From Gerris lacustris (taxonomy: Eukaryota; Arthropoda; Insecta; Hemiptera; Gerridae): 64,000 nt of DNA. Shown here piece after piece: positions 1 to 11,268 of this stretch. The notes below the pieces were generated by a model, which searched no databases, was not told the DNA's origin, and worked only from the letters and a program-made list of their open reading frames with translations. The first letter of the stretch is position 1, and the number at the start of each line of letters is the position of its first letter. Location: assembly GCA_951217055.1 (NCBI GenBank), contig OX578282.1:13331877-13395876 (forward strand). Reading direction: 5' to 3'. Made by a program: the position numbers and the translations under genes.

Positions 1-230
1 AAGAGCGCAGTCGGTTGAAATTAAGTTAGGGCCATTTACGGGATACTTGCGACAAACCATCCAAATTTCATATTAGTCAGTTAAGTACTTTTGAAGATAA
101 AGGTCGAAATAAATGTATGTTTGTGTGCATGTTCAAGATAAAACAATAGGCGCAGAAGGTTGAAATTTATATAGGATCAACAATAGGCTAAGTATGGCCT
201 ACCATCCAAATTTCATTAAAATCAGAAGTG
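1..230 (-). repeat. Family C repeat, partial
   Basis: Read on the minus strand, this resembles the distal half of family C seen near 3700, 35300, 54850 and 63000. It has the phrase for a missed-match probe-like tract (aaatttggatggtaggtcata), then the 'caaccttctgcgcc' segment and the 'catgcacacaaac' segment. The copy runs off the left window edge. No coding content is seen. Confidence 0.6.
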
Positions 231-1250
231 TTTTTTTATCACATCTAGGTTCGAAAAAATGAAAAATTGGAATTTTTATCAACAATATCTCGAAAACGGT
301 ATGTCTCACTTCAAACATGCATAGGACCTATATTTTGTGCAGAATTATGTGAAATATTTTTTGTTAATAACACTTCTCTTCAAAAAATAAACAGTTTTGC
401 GTAAAAAGTGAAAAATAAGTAAATTTTGAACTTTAAGATGGGGTAGGGGGGGGGGGGGGGGGAAGCACAAGGGGGAGAAGTGGGGACTTTTGATAGAATG
501 TACCTCTTATCATGGTCTATCATCAGGATAAAATCCAGATTTCCCCTAATTAGTTGCATGTAATAACCTTTATTAACTGGGCTATGAGTAGTATGTTTTT
601 TTTTCATCTGGAAATATTTGAAGATAAATATCATCAAAATAGCGTAGGCTTTCAATACCACGTTGCAGGAAGTAAAGTATAATATTGCATTTCTGTTTCT
701 GACTACCTCTTCAGGGGTTCAGTGCATCGTGATAAATTATTTTTTGTTTCAAAAAGATGGAGATCTTTAATGCTTAGAACATTATGTATGAATTTCTGAA
801 TTTGACATAGTGCCTGCACATAGGCTAATAATTTATATATTTTCAAGTATTTATTTACCATTGTGACTATCCAGTAAACTAACTCTTCGGACCTAGAGTG
901 TCATTGTAGCAATGATACTCTTGGGGTCATGCTTTATTGCACTACGTGTACTAGGGCATGACCCCTTTTGATTTGAACCAAGGTCCCTCATTAGTGTGGA
1001 GTGTAAAGCCTCGGTTCAGTGGAGGGGTTATAATGAATTATGCCTCCTTGTGGTTGTAAATCGTGTTCAATTAGTAGAACTAATGTCGAGAGGCTATCCT
1101 ACCTCAGACAGCCTTGAGAAAATTTATTTCTCCACACTTTCCTGCATTTTCCACCTTCTAGCAATTGTAACCAGGTAACGTTTAAGTCTATTATAAAAAT
1201 TAATTTATTTACGTTCGACCTGAACTTGACCTGTTTGTTTTAAACAATTA
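231..1250. other. No gene recognised
   Basis: AT-rich sequence with a run of about 15 G at 448-462. The short ORFs here have no recognisable domain. I see no convincing repeat termini. Confidence 0.5.
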
Positions 1251-1409
1251 TTATATGTTATCGCCCACTATTATTACATTCAAATTTATATATATGTATA
1301 TATATACATAATATGTGTGAGTGAGAGACACCAAGAGATGTATCACAAAACCGTAGCACATCGGAACTGTTCCAACATCAGACATTACGTCGTTGTGATG
1401 TTGGCTTCT

Positions 1410-1452
1410 GCATCGTTTCGTCACGTCCGACTCATCAGGGGCCCGACGATGC
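1410..1452 (-). ncRNA. Hammerhead ribozyme, array A unit 1
   Basis: The minus strand reads GCAUCGUC, then GGGCCC, CUGAUGA, a GUCG..UGAC stem II with 4-nt loop, GAAA, and CGAUGC. All core positions are present: C3-A9, G12-A14, the A15.1:U16.1 pair and C17. Helix III is 7 bp (GCAUCGU with ACGAUGC) and perfect. The predicted cleavage is after the GUC, between plus-strand positions 1445 and 1444. Stem I is only the palindrome GGGCCC, too short for a stable hairpin within one unit. Activity is inferred, not shown. Confidence 0.87.
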
Positions 1453-1689
1453 CCACCCAACTCTGGACCTATACCAGAAGAGGCATATATATCAGAGACG
1501 AGCATACTCTCATACCGCCGTACTTGCTTGGCTAGCAATACTGATCATATTACTGATGATACCGTGTTTGTACTCTGCATTAAGCTACACATTTGTGTGA
1601 GTGAGAGACACCAAGGGATGTATCACGCAAGCGTGGCACTTACGGACTGTTCCAACATCAGACATTACGTCGTTGTGATGTTGGCTTCT

Positions 1690-1732
1690 GCATCGTTTCG
1701 TCACGTCCGACTCATCAGGGGCCCGACGATGC
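1690..1732 (-). ncRNA. Hammerhead ribozyme, array A unit 2
   Basis: This is identical to the unit 1 hammerhead and lies exactly 280 bp from it. Minus-strand cleavage at both sites would release a 280-nt monomer. The stem II closing pair is G.U here and G-C in array B, so pairing is kept despite the change. Confidence 0.87.
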
Positions 1733-2090
1733 CCACCCAACTCTGGACCTATACCAGAAGAGGCATATATATCAGAGACGAGCATACTCTCATACCGCCG
1801 TACTTGCTTGGCTAGCAATACTGATCATATTACTGATGATACCGTGTTTGTACTCTGCATTAAGCTACACATTTGTGTGAGTGAGAGACACCAAGGGATG
1901 TATCACGCAAGCGTGGCACTTACGGACTGTTCCAACATCAGATATTACGTCGTTAAGATGCTGGCTTGGTATTGTGTCATGTCCTCCATTGTTTCGTTGC
2001 GTTTTGGTTGAAGGTACGGTTCTGGATAGGATGGTCTATAGCGGGCCGGATAAAGTAAGCAGCACTTGTTATCGGACTTCATAATGGAAG

Positions 2091-2524
2091 GCAATACGGA
2101 TAAGCACTATCCATTTTGGCTAAAATACTTCAAGACTCGTGCTGATTTATTTTGATGTTTGAAATGGTATTTGATTATAGAGAAAACTTTGTAGGTATTC
2201 TTTAAGTTCATATGATAACTTCTTTCGTGGCGCGGTGGGCCGATGTGATTATAACACCACACAAGACGGATCCGGTCCGTGTGCCGTAGTTTTTAGACCC
2301 GGTCTAGATATTCTTGCTTAGCATAATTTAAGTTTAATACTTTTAATGTTTCTTGATGTTAGTTGATAAACTCTTCATATTTAACAATAAAACAACCACT
2401 CTACTGCAAAGCAAGGGAATCAATATTATTGGTATTAATCAATCTCTAAAATGGATTCTCTATCTATAAAACAAAATATAATAAACAATAATTTATTTAA
2501 TTATTACTAATATAAATAAATAAA
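2091..2524. other. No gene recognised
   Basis: AT-rich sequence with a GC-richer patch at 2225-2305. I see no domain or repeat ends. Confidence 0.4.
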
Positions 2525-3092
2525 AATCGATCAGAGACAACTCAGACAAAATTTCTCAAATACGAGTTCATAATAATCACATGGCCTAGTGTTTTCCATT
2601 TATTAGTTTTCGTTGGTACATTAAATTATATTTGAACATTTGATCAAAATATGTCATAAAAATAACTTCTCCTTGGTGGAGAATCAAACCCGGCCTCTTT
2701 TCCTGCACGTTTAAAGCAATTTCTCAGGAACAAGATTTTTCCCGGGAAAACGGCATATATCGTTAGATTCGTATTTAAGTGGACTACATTTTAGATTTTT
2801 TTTTCGTTGGAATCGTTTACGAGAAAGAATTTTGTTTTCACGTTTTGCAGAGTTTTTGGGGGGTAGCGCCCTCAAATTTGGGATAAAATTCATTTCACGA
2901 TTTCGCCTCGGGGTATGATTTTTCTGAACATGTAAGCCAAATTTCGTCAAAATCGGCCCTGTAGTTTAGGCTCCAGGATTCTGCACAGACATACGACAGA
3001 TAGACATTTTTTAAAAACCACTTTTTTGGACTCAAGGGACCCCACAACGCTTTTCGTGCTGTCGCAATACTTTCTCTTTATATGAGAAAGTA
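2525..3092 (+). repeat. Family D repeat
   Basis: One of four long family D copies, with 13940, 19456 and 36970. It starts near 'gacaactcagacaaa' and ends in 'tactttctctttatatgag'. Weak terminal inverted repeats (tttctca..tgagaaa) suggest a MITE-like element of about 600 bp. In the middle (about 2675-2700) lies a sequence whose minus strand looks like a decayed tRNA T-arm. No protein is encoded. Confidence 0.7.
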
Positions 3093-3528
3093 AAAAAAAA
3101 TCAACGAAATAGTATATTATATATTTCATATAATATACAAATAGTATATTATTATATATTTATATTATATATTTTTTTATAAAAAAAAGAAAAACAAATA
3201 AAGGCTACAAACTTTAGACATATTTTTAAGAGGGAACATCTCATAATTCGGACAACTCTTTTCACCGAAGTATAATCTATTTCGATTTATGTACCGTGAA
3301 CGAAAAAATAGAGGGCAATATGTTTTGTTTTTTAGGCATTATAATACGGGCCATTTCATTTTAAGTAATGTCTTTACACTTCAAACTGAGGAAAGAAACA
3401 AGAAGTTTTTTGTTGAATCCAGATCAATTTTGTGTTTATACTGTTTGATTTTCTTTATTTATATTTTCCTTCTTGTTATGGTATAAAATATATAAATCCT
3501 TTTTTGTAATTTTTACACGCTTACCACA

Positions 3529-3962
3529 AGTAGCGGACGGTATGCGATCGTTCTAAAGAACGAACATTTTTTTATGTCTCCAAATTCTATAAATTCCAAG
3601 ACAAAAATCCGTTATAGACACCATGGAACTTTTTTAGATTTTTTTCTGTCTGTCAGTCTGTCGATCTGTCTAACGTTCAATTTATAATTTAGGAACCACC
3701 ATTTCTTAAAAACTAATCCTCCGATTTCAATGAAATTTGGATGGAAGGTTATAATTTGCCTTATATTGGTTCAATATAAGTTTAACCTTCTGTGCCCATT
3801 TGTTTCTCTTCCACATGCTCACAAACTATATTCACACCTATATCTTTCAAAGTACCCATTTAAATTTTAGGAAATTTAGATGGATTTTTTAATGTTGCCC
3901 ACAAATAGTTTCATAATAATTTCAACGTTTTGCGCTCATTTTGTTCTGTCCGAAGGATGAGT
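3529..3962 (+). repeat. Family C repeat, diverged
   Basis: It carries the family C order: 'cgatcgttctaaagaacga', 'tccaagacaaaaatcc', a short (gtct)n run, 'gatttcaatgaaatttggat', then 'ctgtgcccatttgtttctc'. It is more decayed than the copies at 35113 and 54661. Confidence 0.65.
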
Positions 3963-3965
3963 TTT

Positions 3966-4245
3966 AGGCTGGGCGCAAATTAAGACGCTGGGCAGAGCAG
4001 TGCAGTTTTCTTCACCGCAGAAACAATCGACATTGCGTGAATTGAGACATCTAAATAGAAGCGTGAATTAAGACTTCTAAATTGATGCGAAAATTGAGAC
4101 ATCTAAATTGAAGCGTGAATTGAGGCATATAAATTGAAGCGTGAATTGAGGCATATAAATTTAAGCGTGAATTGAGACGTCTTCATGCAGTCTCGTATGT
4201 ATATTCTGCGGTTAAAAAACTATCCTGGGTCATTTGCGTCTCTTT
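3966..4245. repeat. 26-bp minisatellite inside a small inverted-repeat element
   Basis: About six 26-bp units (gcgtgaattgagacatctaa type) run from 4035 to 4190. Flanks near 3990-4015 (agttttcttcaccgcag) and 4200-4220 (ctgcggttaaaaaact) are roughly inverted, so the array may sit inside a MITE. Confidence 0.65.
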
Positions 4246-4914
4246 ATGTGCCCCCGGATTTAGACCTATTATTATTTTGGAAACACATTAAACCTCATTA
4301 ATACCTCACTTAAACCTTGATTTATTTTATTTACATAAATATCTTTCAAATTCTCTAACAACGAAAAGTATGTAGTTTACTTGAATGAATAAAATAAGAG
4401 TAGAAAAGAAACTTTTATAATATTTCGTTTACTAGTAATTTGTAACAAGTAATTTACATTTTACAATATTAAAATATAATAAAAACATTCAAAGACTTAA
4501 AAAGAGAGAATAAGAATAACTTGAATATAAAATATTTAATAAAATATGTTTAAAATGAACCTTTTTTGATAAAAGAATTTTAGAATCAAAGGAAACTTTT
4601 TTATGAAATATCTATTTTTTGTACTATTTGTTTACTTTTTTTTCAAAGCTACAGAAATATTAATATAAAAACACTTTTCTTTTCTTCCTCTTTAAATATT
4701 TTAGTAGGTACTAAGAATATTACTAAAGGTTTTCTATTTAACAATCAGGTATGATTATTCTTATGAACTAAAGTAAAAGTATAAGAAAGCGTTACACTTC
4801 AAACACTTTTTTTATTACAACTAGAGACATTATTTCTTTGTAAATTTCAATCTGTATTCATATTTCAAATAATATTAATAAATAAGATAATTGTAGAAGA
4901 ACTGTGTATCAAAG
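4246..4914. other. AT-rich, no gene recognised
   Basis: Very AT-rich sequence with no ORF of note and no clear repeat ends. Confidence 0.4.
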
Positions 4915-4955
4915 GTCAAACGGATATTAAAACAACTCTCCTTTACTACGTCCTG

Positions 4956-4992
4956 GCTATATTTCGACCTCCTCTTAGGTCATCTTCAAGCC
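4956..4992 (-). ncRNA. Hammerhead-like motif of a Penelope-like element, degenerate
   Basis: The minus strand reads CUUGAAGA, a stem GACCU..AGGUC, then GAAA and UAUAGCC. This has the CUGAUGA-stem II-GAAA layout with core changes. It lies downstream of the Penelope-like endonuclease fragment at 5435-5739 on the same strand, as expected for a pseudo-LTR motif. Probably inactive. Confidence 0.45.
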
Positions 4993-5434
4993 TATAAAAT
5001 AATTTCATAATTAAAAACAAGGTATAAACTATTTTACCACAATGGTGAAACAGGTAGTTATTAACAAATATAACAAACAAACATTAACTTATTTACCTTA
5101 TTTGATTACAAATGATATCTCATTCCAAGTCAAAATTTACAAGGAGTCATCTAAATCTGCTATCATTACCTCCTAGGTAATTCGTCATCACAGTTTTCCA
5201 ACAAATTTAAATGTATAATTTAATAAATTACTCCTATCTCCCACTTCATTCATTACAAAACAAATCTTACATACTAATTTAACAATAAAAACGGGAAAAA
5301 AAGAGGAATAACATGGTTATCACAGTACAATTTATATCACAGTAAAAAAGAAATATTTGGTAATTGATTACATCTATATTGAAACCCAGGTTCATTAGAC
5401 TAAGGTCTGTGTTACATATAGTATGCTATGGCAT

Positions 5435-5739
5435 TTAAATTATTCCTGCATAAAACTTATTTAAGTCTCTACAATCTTTTTTGAAATTAATACTGTTTTT
5501 ATTCTTGGATATATGTAAAGCTTCTAATATAAGTTTTTTTTCATATTGGGTTCATTCATTAGTAACTTTGTATTGTCGAAATTGAACTGGTGATCCGTTT
5601 CTGTACAGTGAGCTGCCAGCGCTGTCTTGTTTTCTTTTGCTCTAACATTCCCTTCATGTTGCTGTCGTCTGTTACTCCAGGTATAAGATGATTTATTCTT
5701 TTTTGGGCACTCTTTTAGTTTGGTATCCCCTGTTTCATT
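5435..5739 (-). pseudogene. Penelope-like element GIY-YIG endonuclease, C-terminal fragment
   Basis: A minus-strand reading frame gives RRQQHEGNVRAKENK, TALAAHCTETDHQFNFD and, after a one-base frameshift in the T-run near 5533, LILEALHISKNKNSINF. The H..F..D block and the E-A-L-H/I segment are typical of the end of the GIY-YIG nuclease of Penelope-like retroelements; the intact ORF at 59793-60575 has the matching order (SSHTLATKHEFRFD, MMEALNIAIS). The GIY and YIG parts are missing, so this is a truncated, dead copy. Its stop is at 5435-5437. Confidence 0.75.
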
Positions 5740-5779
5740 TCAAATTTGAGATGACCTGGTTGGGTAAATGAGTGGGAAA

Positions 5780-6311
5780 TATTATGTGACTTAATTGGTA
5801 TGTCCAACAAATTTAAGTGTGAACGAGGTTCTATAACACCTCAGAACACACTAGCCATAATTAAAGTTATTTTAAATAAATATGTTGTTTGTATAGCCAA
5901 TATTTGACCACATCCTTCGTATTGTATATTACTTTAGTTTTCGACCTTTTATTTGTTATATTATTCAAAAATAACATTAACTTTTCTTATTATGACGGTA
6001 TGCATAATATTATTTAATTACATTTTGATATATTTTGAAAGAATATACCTTGAACAAAGAATAATAATATAATCTAATTTAGTATTTGATACAACAAAAT
6101 AATATAAGGTAAAGTAAAGTAATGTTTTTTATTTTATTTTTCCTACTTACTTACTACTTGCGAATACCAATGCACTTTCATGACTATTAAATGAAGTAGA
6201 AGAAAATAGGGAAAAGCAGACTGCTTGTAGAAATTCCTTAGATCTTCACTAAAAAGAATAGCCTTTCCTCTTTCTGTTTAAATAAAAATAAATTACGTTT
6301 ACTTGTAGCCG
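5780..6311. other. AT-rich, no gene recognised
   Basis: No ORF or repeat structure that I can support. Confidence 0.4.
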
Positions 6312-6648
6312 ACTGCATCATGATTAGCAGAAAGGTGTGCATGTGGAATAAATATCAGTAGTAATGATGATGCATCATGATAAGTAAAAAGATGTGGAAT
6401 AAATATCAGTAGTAATGATAATGCATCATGATAAGTAAAAAGATGTGGAATAAATATCAGTAGTAATGATGATGCATCATGATAAGTAAAAGGTTGTGGA
6501 ATAAATATCAGTAGTAATGATAATGCATCATGATAAGTAAAAAGATGTGGAATAAATATCAGTAGTAATGATGATGCATCATGATAAGTAAAAAGATGTG
6601 AAAGTGGAATATATATCAGTAATAATGATGATGCATCATGATTAATTT
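6312..6648. repeat. 51-bp minisatellite, about six copies
   Basis: Units run 'gatgatgcatcatgataagt', then 'aaaaagatgtggaataaata', then 'tcagtagtaat'. The core gatgatgcatcatgat is itself partly palindromic. Copies differ by a few bases and small indels. Confidence 0.85.
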
Positions 6649-6869
6649 GGTTAAAATAATTTCTTTGTTTGATTATATTTGTACAAAATTATTAAATCTA
6701 ACAAAATCATTAAATGTTTATAAGGCATAAAGATGTACTTTTGAGTGAATTGGGCTATTTTGACTCCCTCTCCCAAATTGGGGATTTGGAGGCGCAGTTC
6801 GATACACTTTTCTGCAAAAAAAGGCTCAGAATGAAAATGTCCTTTTCTGAAGTATTTTGGTGTGCTGAG

Positions 6870-7700
6870 TCCGAATCTAAAGTCAAAATTTCTCATATAC
6901 GTACAGTTTTCCCGGAAAATACGCCTAAAGTCCGGAAAATTGTGGTTTTGGGGGGTTTTTGACCCAATTTGTTGTCCAAAAAAATGTCGTAAAAAAAATA
7001 TATATATTGGGCGTTTGGATATCTTTAACTATGAAGAACACGAATCAAAAGTAAAAGAAAATCTGTTGACCTTACATTTTTAAGAAAAATGAAAAATGAG
7101 AAATAAAATTAATTTATTGTTCCTCATATTGAGTCTTGGCATTTCAATTACTTTTTTAGTGGTCAAACAATATTTTATGACTTTTTTCTGACATTATTCT
7201 AGAGAATAACAATATATGTGACCGAAGGGAGGGTCAAGAAAATGGAGGGGGGGGGGGGGGGGATACTAAAAAAGTACATACAAATTGTAGTTTTGCCCAA
7301 GTTGTTTTAGTATTCCCCAATTTTTCTTGACCCCCCCCCCCCCCCTTCCATCCCCTTTGGTCACATATATTGTAATTCTCTAGAATAATGTCAGAAAATA
7401 GTCATAAAACAGTGTTTGGCCACTAAAAAAGTAATTGAAATGCCAAGACTCAATATGAAGAACAATCGATTATTCTTTCTTATTTTTAATTTTTTTTTAA
7501 TAAAGTAAGGTCAACAGAATTTTTTTTACTTTTGATTCGTGTTCTTCATAGTTTAAAGATATCCAAACGCCCAATTTTTTTTGGCGAAAAAAATGAGTCA
7601 AAAAACACCAAAAACACAATTTTTCCGAACTTTAGGCGCATTTTCAGGGAAAACTGTACTTATAGGAGAAATTTTGACTTCAGAGGGGTTTCAGCAACCT
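6870..7700. repeat. Foldback element with about 370-bp inverted arms
   Basis: The arm at about 6880-7250 is repeated inverted at about 7320-7690. Paired landmarks are 'gggcgtttggatatcttta' with 'taaagatatccaaacgccc', and 'gagtcttggcatttcaatta' with 'taattgaaatgccaagactc'. The arms nearly meet at a G-run (7247-7262) and a matching C-run (7331-7345). The outer ends include a 'cctaaagt' / 'actttagg' pair. No transposase is seen. Confidence 0.8.
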
Positions 7701-8084
7701 CGAAAACATAAAGGTCAGATAAAATTTTCCTGGGGCCCGAAAGGTCGTTAAATTTTGCAGTGTAATTTGAAGTGTAAGCCCACACTAAAATGTGACACCT
7801 CATTTTAATCCTCTTGATAAAAGAAAAAGAACAGCGCCAACTAGAGATCTGTACCTCAACCCTAGCTAGGATGGCGGTAAATCAAAATTGAACAAAGTAT
7901 ATTAGTCAATCGTCCGCCATTGTCGATAGGAATGATGTAGAGGCCTCTAGTTTGACCTGATTTATTTCTTTTATCAGGTCCTTAAGAATAAAGTGTCACT
8001 CGGTAGGGTTTTGTATTTAATTTTTTTAACTATCCCTAAAATACAGAAAGTTGCTCTATACACAAAAAAGTATATATGGGTAAT

Positions 8085-8565
8085 TCAAAAGTGTGGGGAC
8101 ACTCTAATAACTTTGTATAGGGCAATTCTACCTCCGCCATAAAAATTGGGGATTTCGGGGATGGCTAAAAAACAATAATTAAAACCTTTACCGAACGACT
8201 ATTTTACTGTTATAAAGGTATTATTAAATTAAATGATCACCACAAACAATAAGTTTCTACCTATCCCAAATAGCTGCCGATTAACTAATTTACTTTGGCC
8301 AATTTTGAATGCCACCATTTTAGATTTGATTTTGAGACCTATAGTTTGCGCTGTTCTTATTATTTTATCAAGACCTTCAAAATGAGTCTCATTTGAAAGG
8401 GGGTTTAAATTTAAAATTATTGAGTTACCCCCAAAATCCATAATTTGGGGAGCAGGCATAGTTACCCCATTCACTAAAAAGTACAGCTTATGCTTGTAAA
8501 AATTTCATGATTATAGTTTTTCTCCTGTAATGCACTTAAAAAAATATTGAGGTGTTCCGACACTT
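8085..8565. mobile_element. Tc1/mariner-type MITE candidate
   Basis: The ends 'tcaaaagtgtggggacac' at 8086 and the inverse of 'gtgttccgacacttttga' at about 8552 form imperfect terminal inverted repeats typical of Tc1-like elements. The inside is non-coding; the 82-codon minus-strand ORF there has no recognisable domain. Confidence 0.5.
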
Positions 8566-9108
8566 TTGACTAGCTCTGCATGTTTGTTTCTTTTTAACGC
8601 TATTTTAGGGTCCTTAGCCTAAATGGGGACCCTTATACATTCCTACACTTATCTGCATGATCACCGAAAGTAGCCAACACAAAAATTTGAACTTTGCAGT
8701 TATGTTATGTGAAATAAACCAAAAAGGAAAATTATAGGAATGCCCCAAAACAAAAATGCATCCCTCAAAATGTAGGGAGAAAAATGTAGAAGTTTAAGGG
8801 GTTTAATTTTTTTTAAAGCATCACACGTGATCGACTCATAGTGCTGCCATCACAGTATATGTATTATGACACTAGAGATAAGTGCACCATCCGCGATAAC
8901 AGTTTATTCTCAGAGCAAGGGACGGGTAGAGGGAACAATACTATAGAATCTGGGTCTCAAAAAGTGGTTCATTATGCTACACCACTATACTAAACCTCCC
9001 AAGTGGCTGTTTGGTGAAACAGTATCGACATCTCGATAAAAACTCGAAATTTATCTGATATCAGCTAAAAAGAATAAGTGACATTTTCTTACGACATTTA
9101 ATTTTTTG

Positions 9109-9708
9109 CTTCCGAGTTTTTTTTTGTTTTTTTTTTACTATTAGCATTGTGTTCACTTTTGAGAACGAAAAACTTTTATGTCTCCGATTTTGAAAATGCC
9201 AAGACAGAAATCCGTTTCAGACATCAGGGAACATTTTTTGGTCTCGTGTCTGTCTGTCTGTCTGTCGGTCTGTGTGTCCGCGAATTATGAAACGTGTGAC
9301 GATAACTTGAGTAAATGTCGACCGATTTTGATGAAATTTGGTAGACATGTTCATTTTACCAATGCTCAAGACGAGTTCGTTGGACAACATTATCCACCCA
9401 AGCGTTCACGAGCAGCGCTCCCGTAAACGTGAACTTCAAATATAAATTTGGAATTTTAGGTCGGGGAAAAAATCAAACTTTATCTATTCAATAAGACAAA
9501 CATTTTTTTCAAATACAATTTTATAGTAAAACCAACAGCGACATCGCTATGAAGTGTTAAAGATCGCTTAAACTATTAATAGTTTTTTCAAAATAAACAA
9601 TAACATTTAAGTAATATAACGATATTGTTAATGTTAATATAACAATAAAGTACATGATAGGATGCGAGGAAGCTATGTGCCACACTAATTGGCAGTCCAT
9701 TTTTTTAA
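9109..9708 (+). repeat. Family A repeat unit, left copy
   Basis: It starts 'gcttccgag' and ends 'gccacactaattggcagtc'. Inside are 'tccaagacagaaatccgttt', a (gtct)n run, the 'gataacttgagtaaa' and 'gttcgttggacaac' blocks, and 'aaaaccaacagcgacat'. It is the inverted partner of 10168-10752. Confidence 0.8.
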
Positions 9709-9831
9709 AACAGTTTCCTTTATAAATATGTACTTTAATGTTTTTTGTTAACCTTATTAATTATCTATAGGCAGTAACGTCGTTAATAAACGTGTAACAG
9801 TTCCTAGATAACCAATAGCAATCTTCTTTGA

Positions 9832-10077
9832 ATGGAGTATCAAATAAATGATACTGACAAGGGTTTGTTGACAAGCGTCTGTGGGGACGGAAGGACAAGG
9901 AATCGACCAATAAGACAAGGACCAGTGACCACACTAGACGTTCGGGTACGAAAAAAAGTCGCCCTGCGGAGGCTGAAGCAGAGAGAGGAGTCGATCGGGC
10001 CTTACCCCACCTCTACTTTCTCCTTTGTGCATTCAACCCTCTTTTGTCTATATTTTTCAAGGCTTTTTCCACTATGA
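9832..10077 (+). other. Unexplained 82-codon ORF between two family A units
   Basis: The segment 9720-10165 between the inverted family A units is richer in GC than its surroundings and holds an 82-codon frame with an Arg/Lys-rich middle (TRNRPIRQGP, RRLKQREES). I recognise no domain. The family A arms around it are repeats, so this may be captured host or element sequence. The frame may also be chance. Confidence 0.15.
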
Positions 10078-10167
10078 CTGTTCATTGTAATAATATGAAT
10101 AACACTCAAAAAAATTAATAATAATAATAACACTTAACACATATAATTTTTTATTAATATAGCAAAA

Positions 10168-10752
10168 ATAATAGACTGCCAATTAGTGTGGCACATAGCT
10201 TCCTCGCATCCTATCATGTGCTATAACAATTATTGTTATATTACTTTATTGAAATATTGTTTATTTTGTAAAAACTATTAATAGTTTTAGCGATCTTTAA
10301 CACTTCATAGCGGTGTCGCTGTTGGTTTTACTGAAAAATTGTATTTGAAAAAAATGTTTGTCTCATTGAATAGATGAAGTTAGATTTTTTTCCCCGACCT
10401 AAAATTCCAATTTTTAATTTAAAGTTACCGTTTAAGCGAGCGTTGCTCGTGAACGATTGGACGGATAACGTTGTCCAACGAACTCGTCCTGGGCATTGGT
10501 AAAATGATCATGTCTACCAAATTTCATCAAAATCAGTCGACATTTACTCAAGTTATCGTCGCACGTTTCATAATTCGCGGACACACAGACCGACAGACAG
10601 ACAGACAGACAGACAGACACGAGACCAAAAATGTTCCCTGATGTCTGAAACGGATTTCTGTCTTGGAATTTTTGAAATCGGAGGCATAAAAGTTTTTCGT
10701 TCTCAAAAGTGAACACAATGCTTCCGTTACCTTCGGTAAGCTCGGAAGCAAT
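10168..10752 (-). repeat. Family A repeat unit, right copy
   Basis: Inverted copy of 9109-9708. It ends in 'ggtaagctcggaagc' and has a (gaca)n run at about 10590-10620. Peptides such as CLSVCLSVC read from these runs are microsatellite artefacts. Confidence 0.8.
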
Positions 10753-11101
10753 ACAATATTAACCATAGACATGAATAAAACATACTCATTAAATAGAAAT
10801 AAAATAGACATTAAATTGTTTCGTTACTGTTACATTTTTTATATTTTATCACGCACACCCATGAGTGATTGAAATGGAATAAGTACACATATTATACACG
10901 ACTAGAAATGAAAAATAATAGAAATACAAAAATGAAATGAAAATAAAATAATTAGAATGTAAAATGCAATAAATCCAAATAAATAAAATACGGAAATTAA
11001 ATATTAAATTGAAATGTAATTTAATTAAAAACCAAGTTTTGTGAGTAGATAAGTGAGAGTTTAAATATTTCATTGCATGATCAGTGTTTTTACTAATAGT
11101 G

Positions 11102-11268
<167 letters not shown>

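Larger units (their letters stand above)
1251..2090 (-). repeat. Hammerhead-bearing tandem repeat array A (retrozyme-like), period 280 bp
   Basis: Two near-identical 280-bp units (from about 1315 and 1595) and a diverged partial third unit (from about 1875) stand head to tail. The start of each unit is marked by 'gtgtgagtgagagacacc'. On the minus strand, units 1 and 2 each hold a full hammerhead ribozyme core. Unit 3 keeps the flanks but loses the CUGAUGA half. Units 1 and 2 lack about 20 bp that is present in unit 3 and in array B near 31470. The array abuts a TA-rich tract at 1287-1312 on its minus-strand 3' side. Known animal retrozymes are tandem non-coding units of a few hundred bp with hammerheads; calling this one is inference from structure. 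Confidence 0.85.

Noticed and set aside
1317..2011. 95-codon ORFs repeated in the hammerhead arrays (also 31273-32151)
   Set aside because: Open on both strands because of unit structure; the conserved signal is the ribozyme, not the reading frame.
10432..10811. ORFs with CLSVCLSVC repeats (also 9178, 39865, 56566)
   Set aside because: They read through (gtct)n/(gaca)n runs and family A/B repeat sequence; no independent gene evidence.
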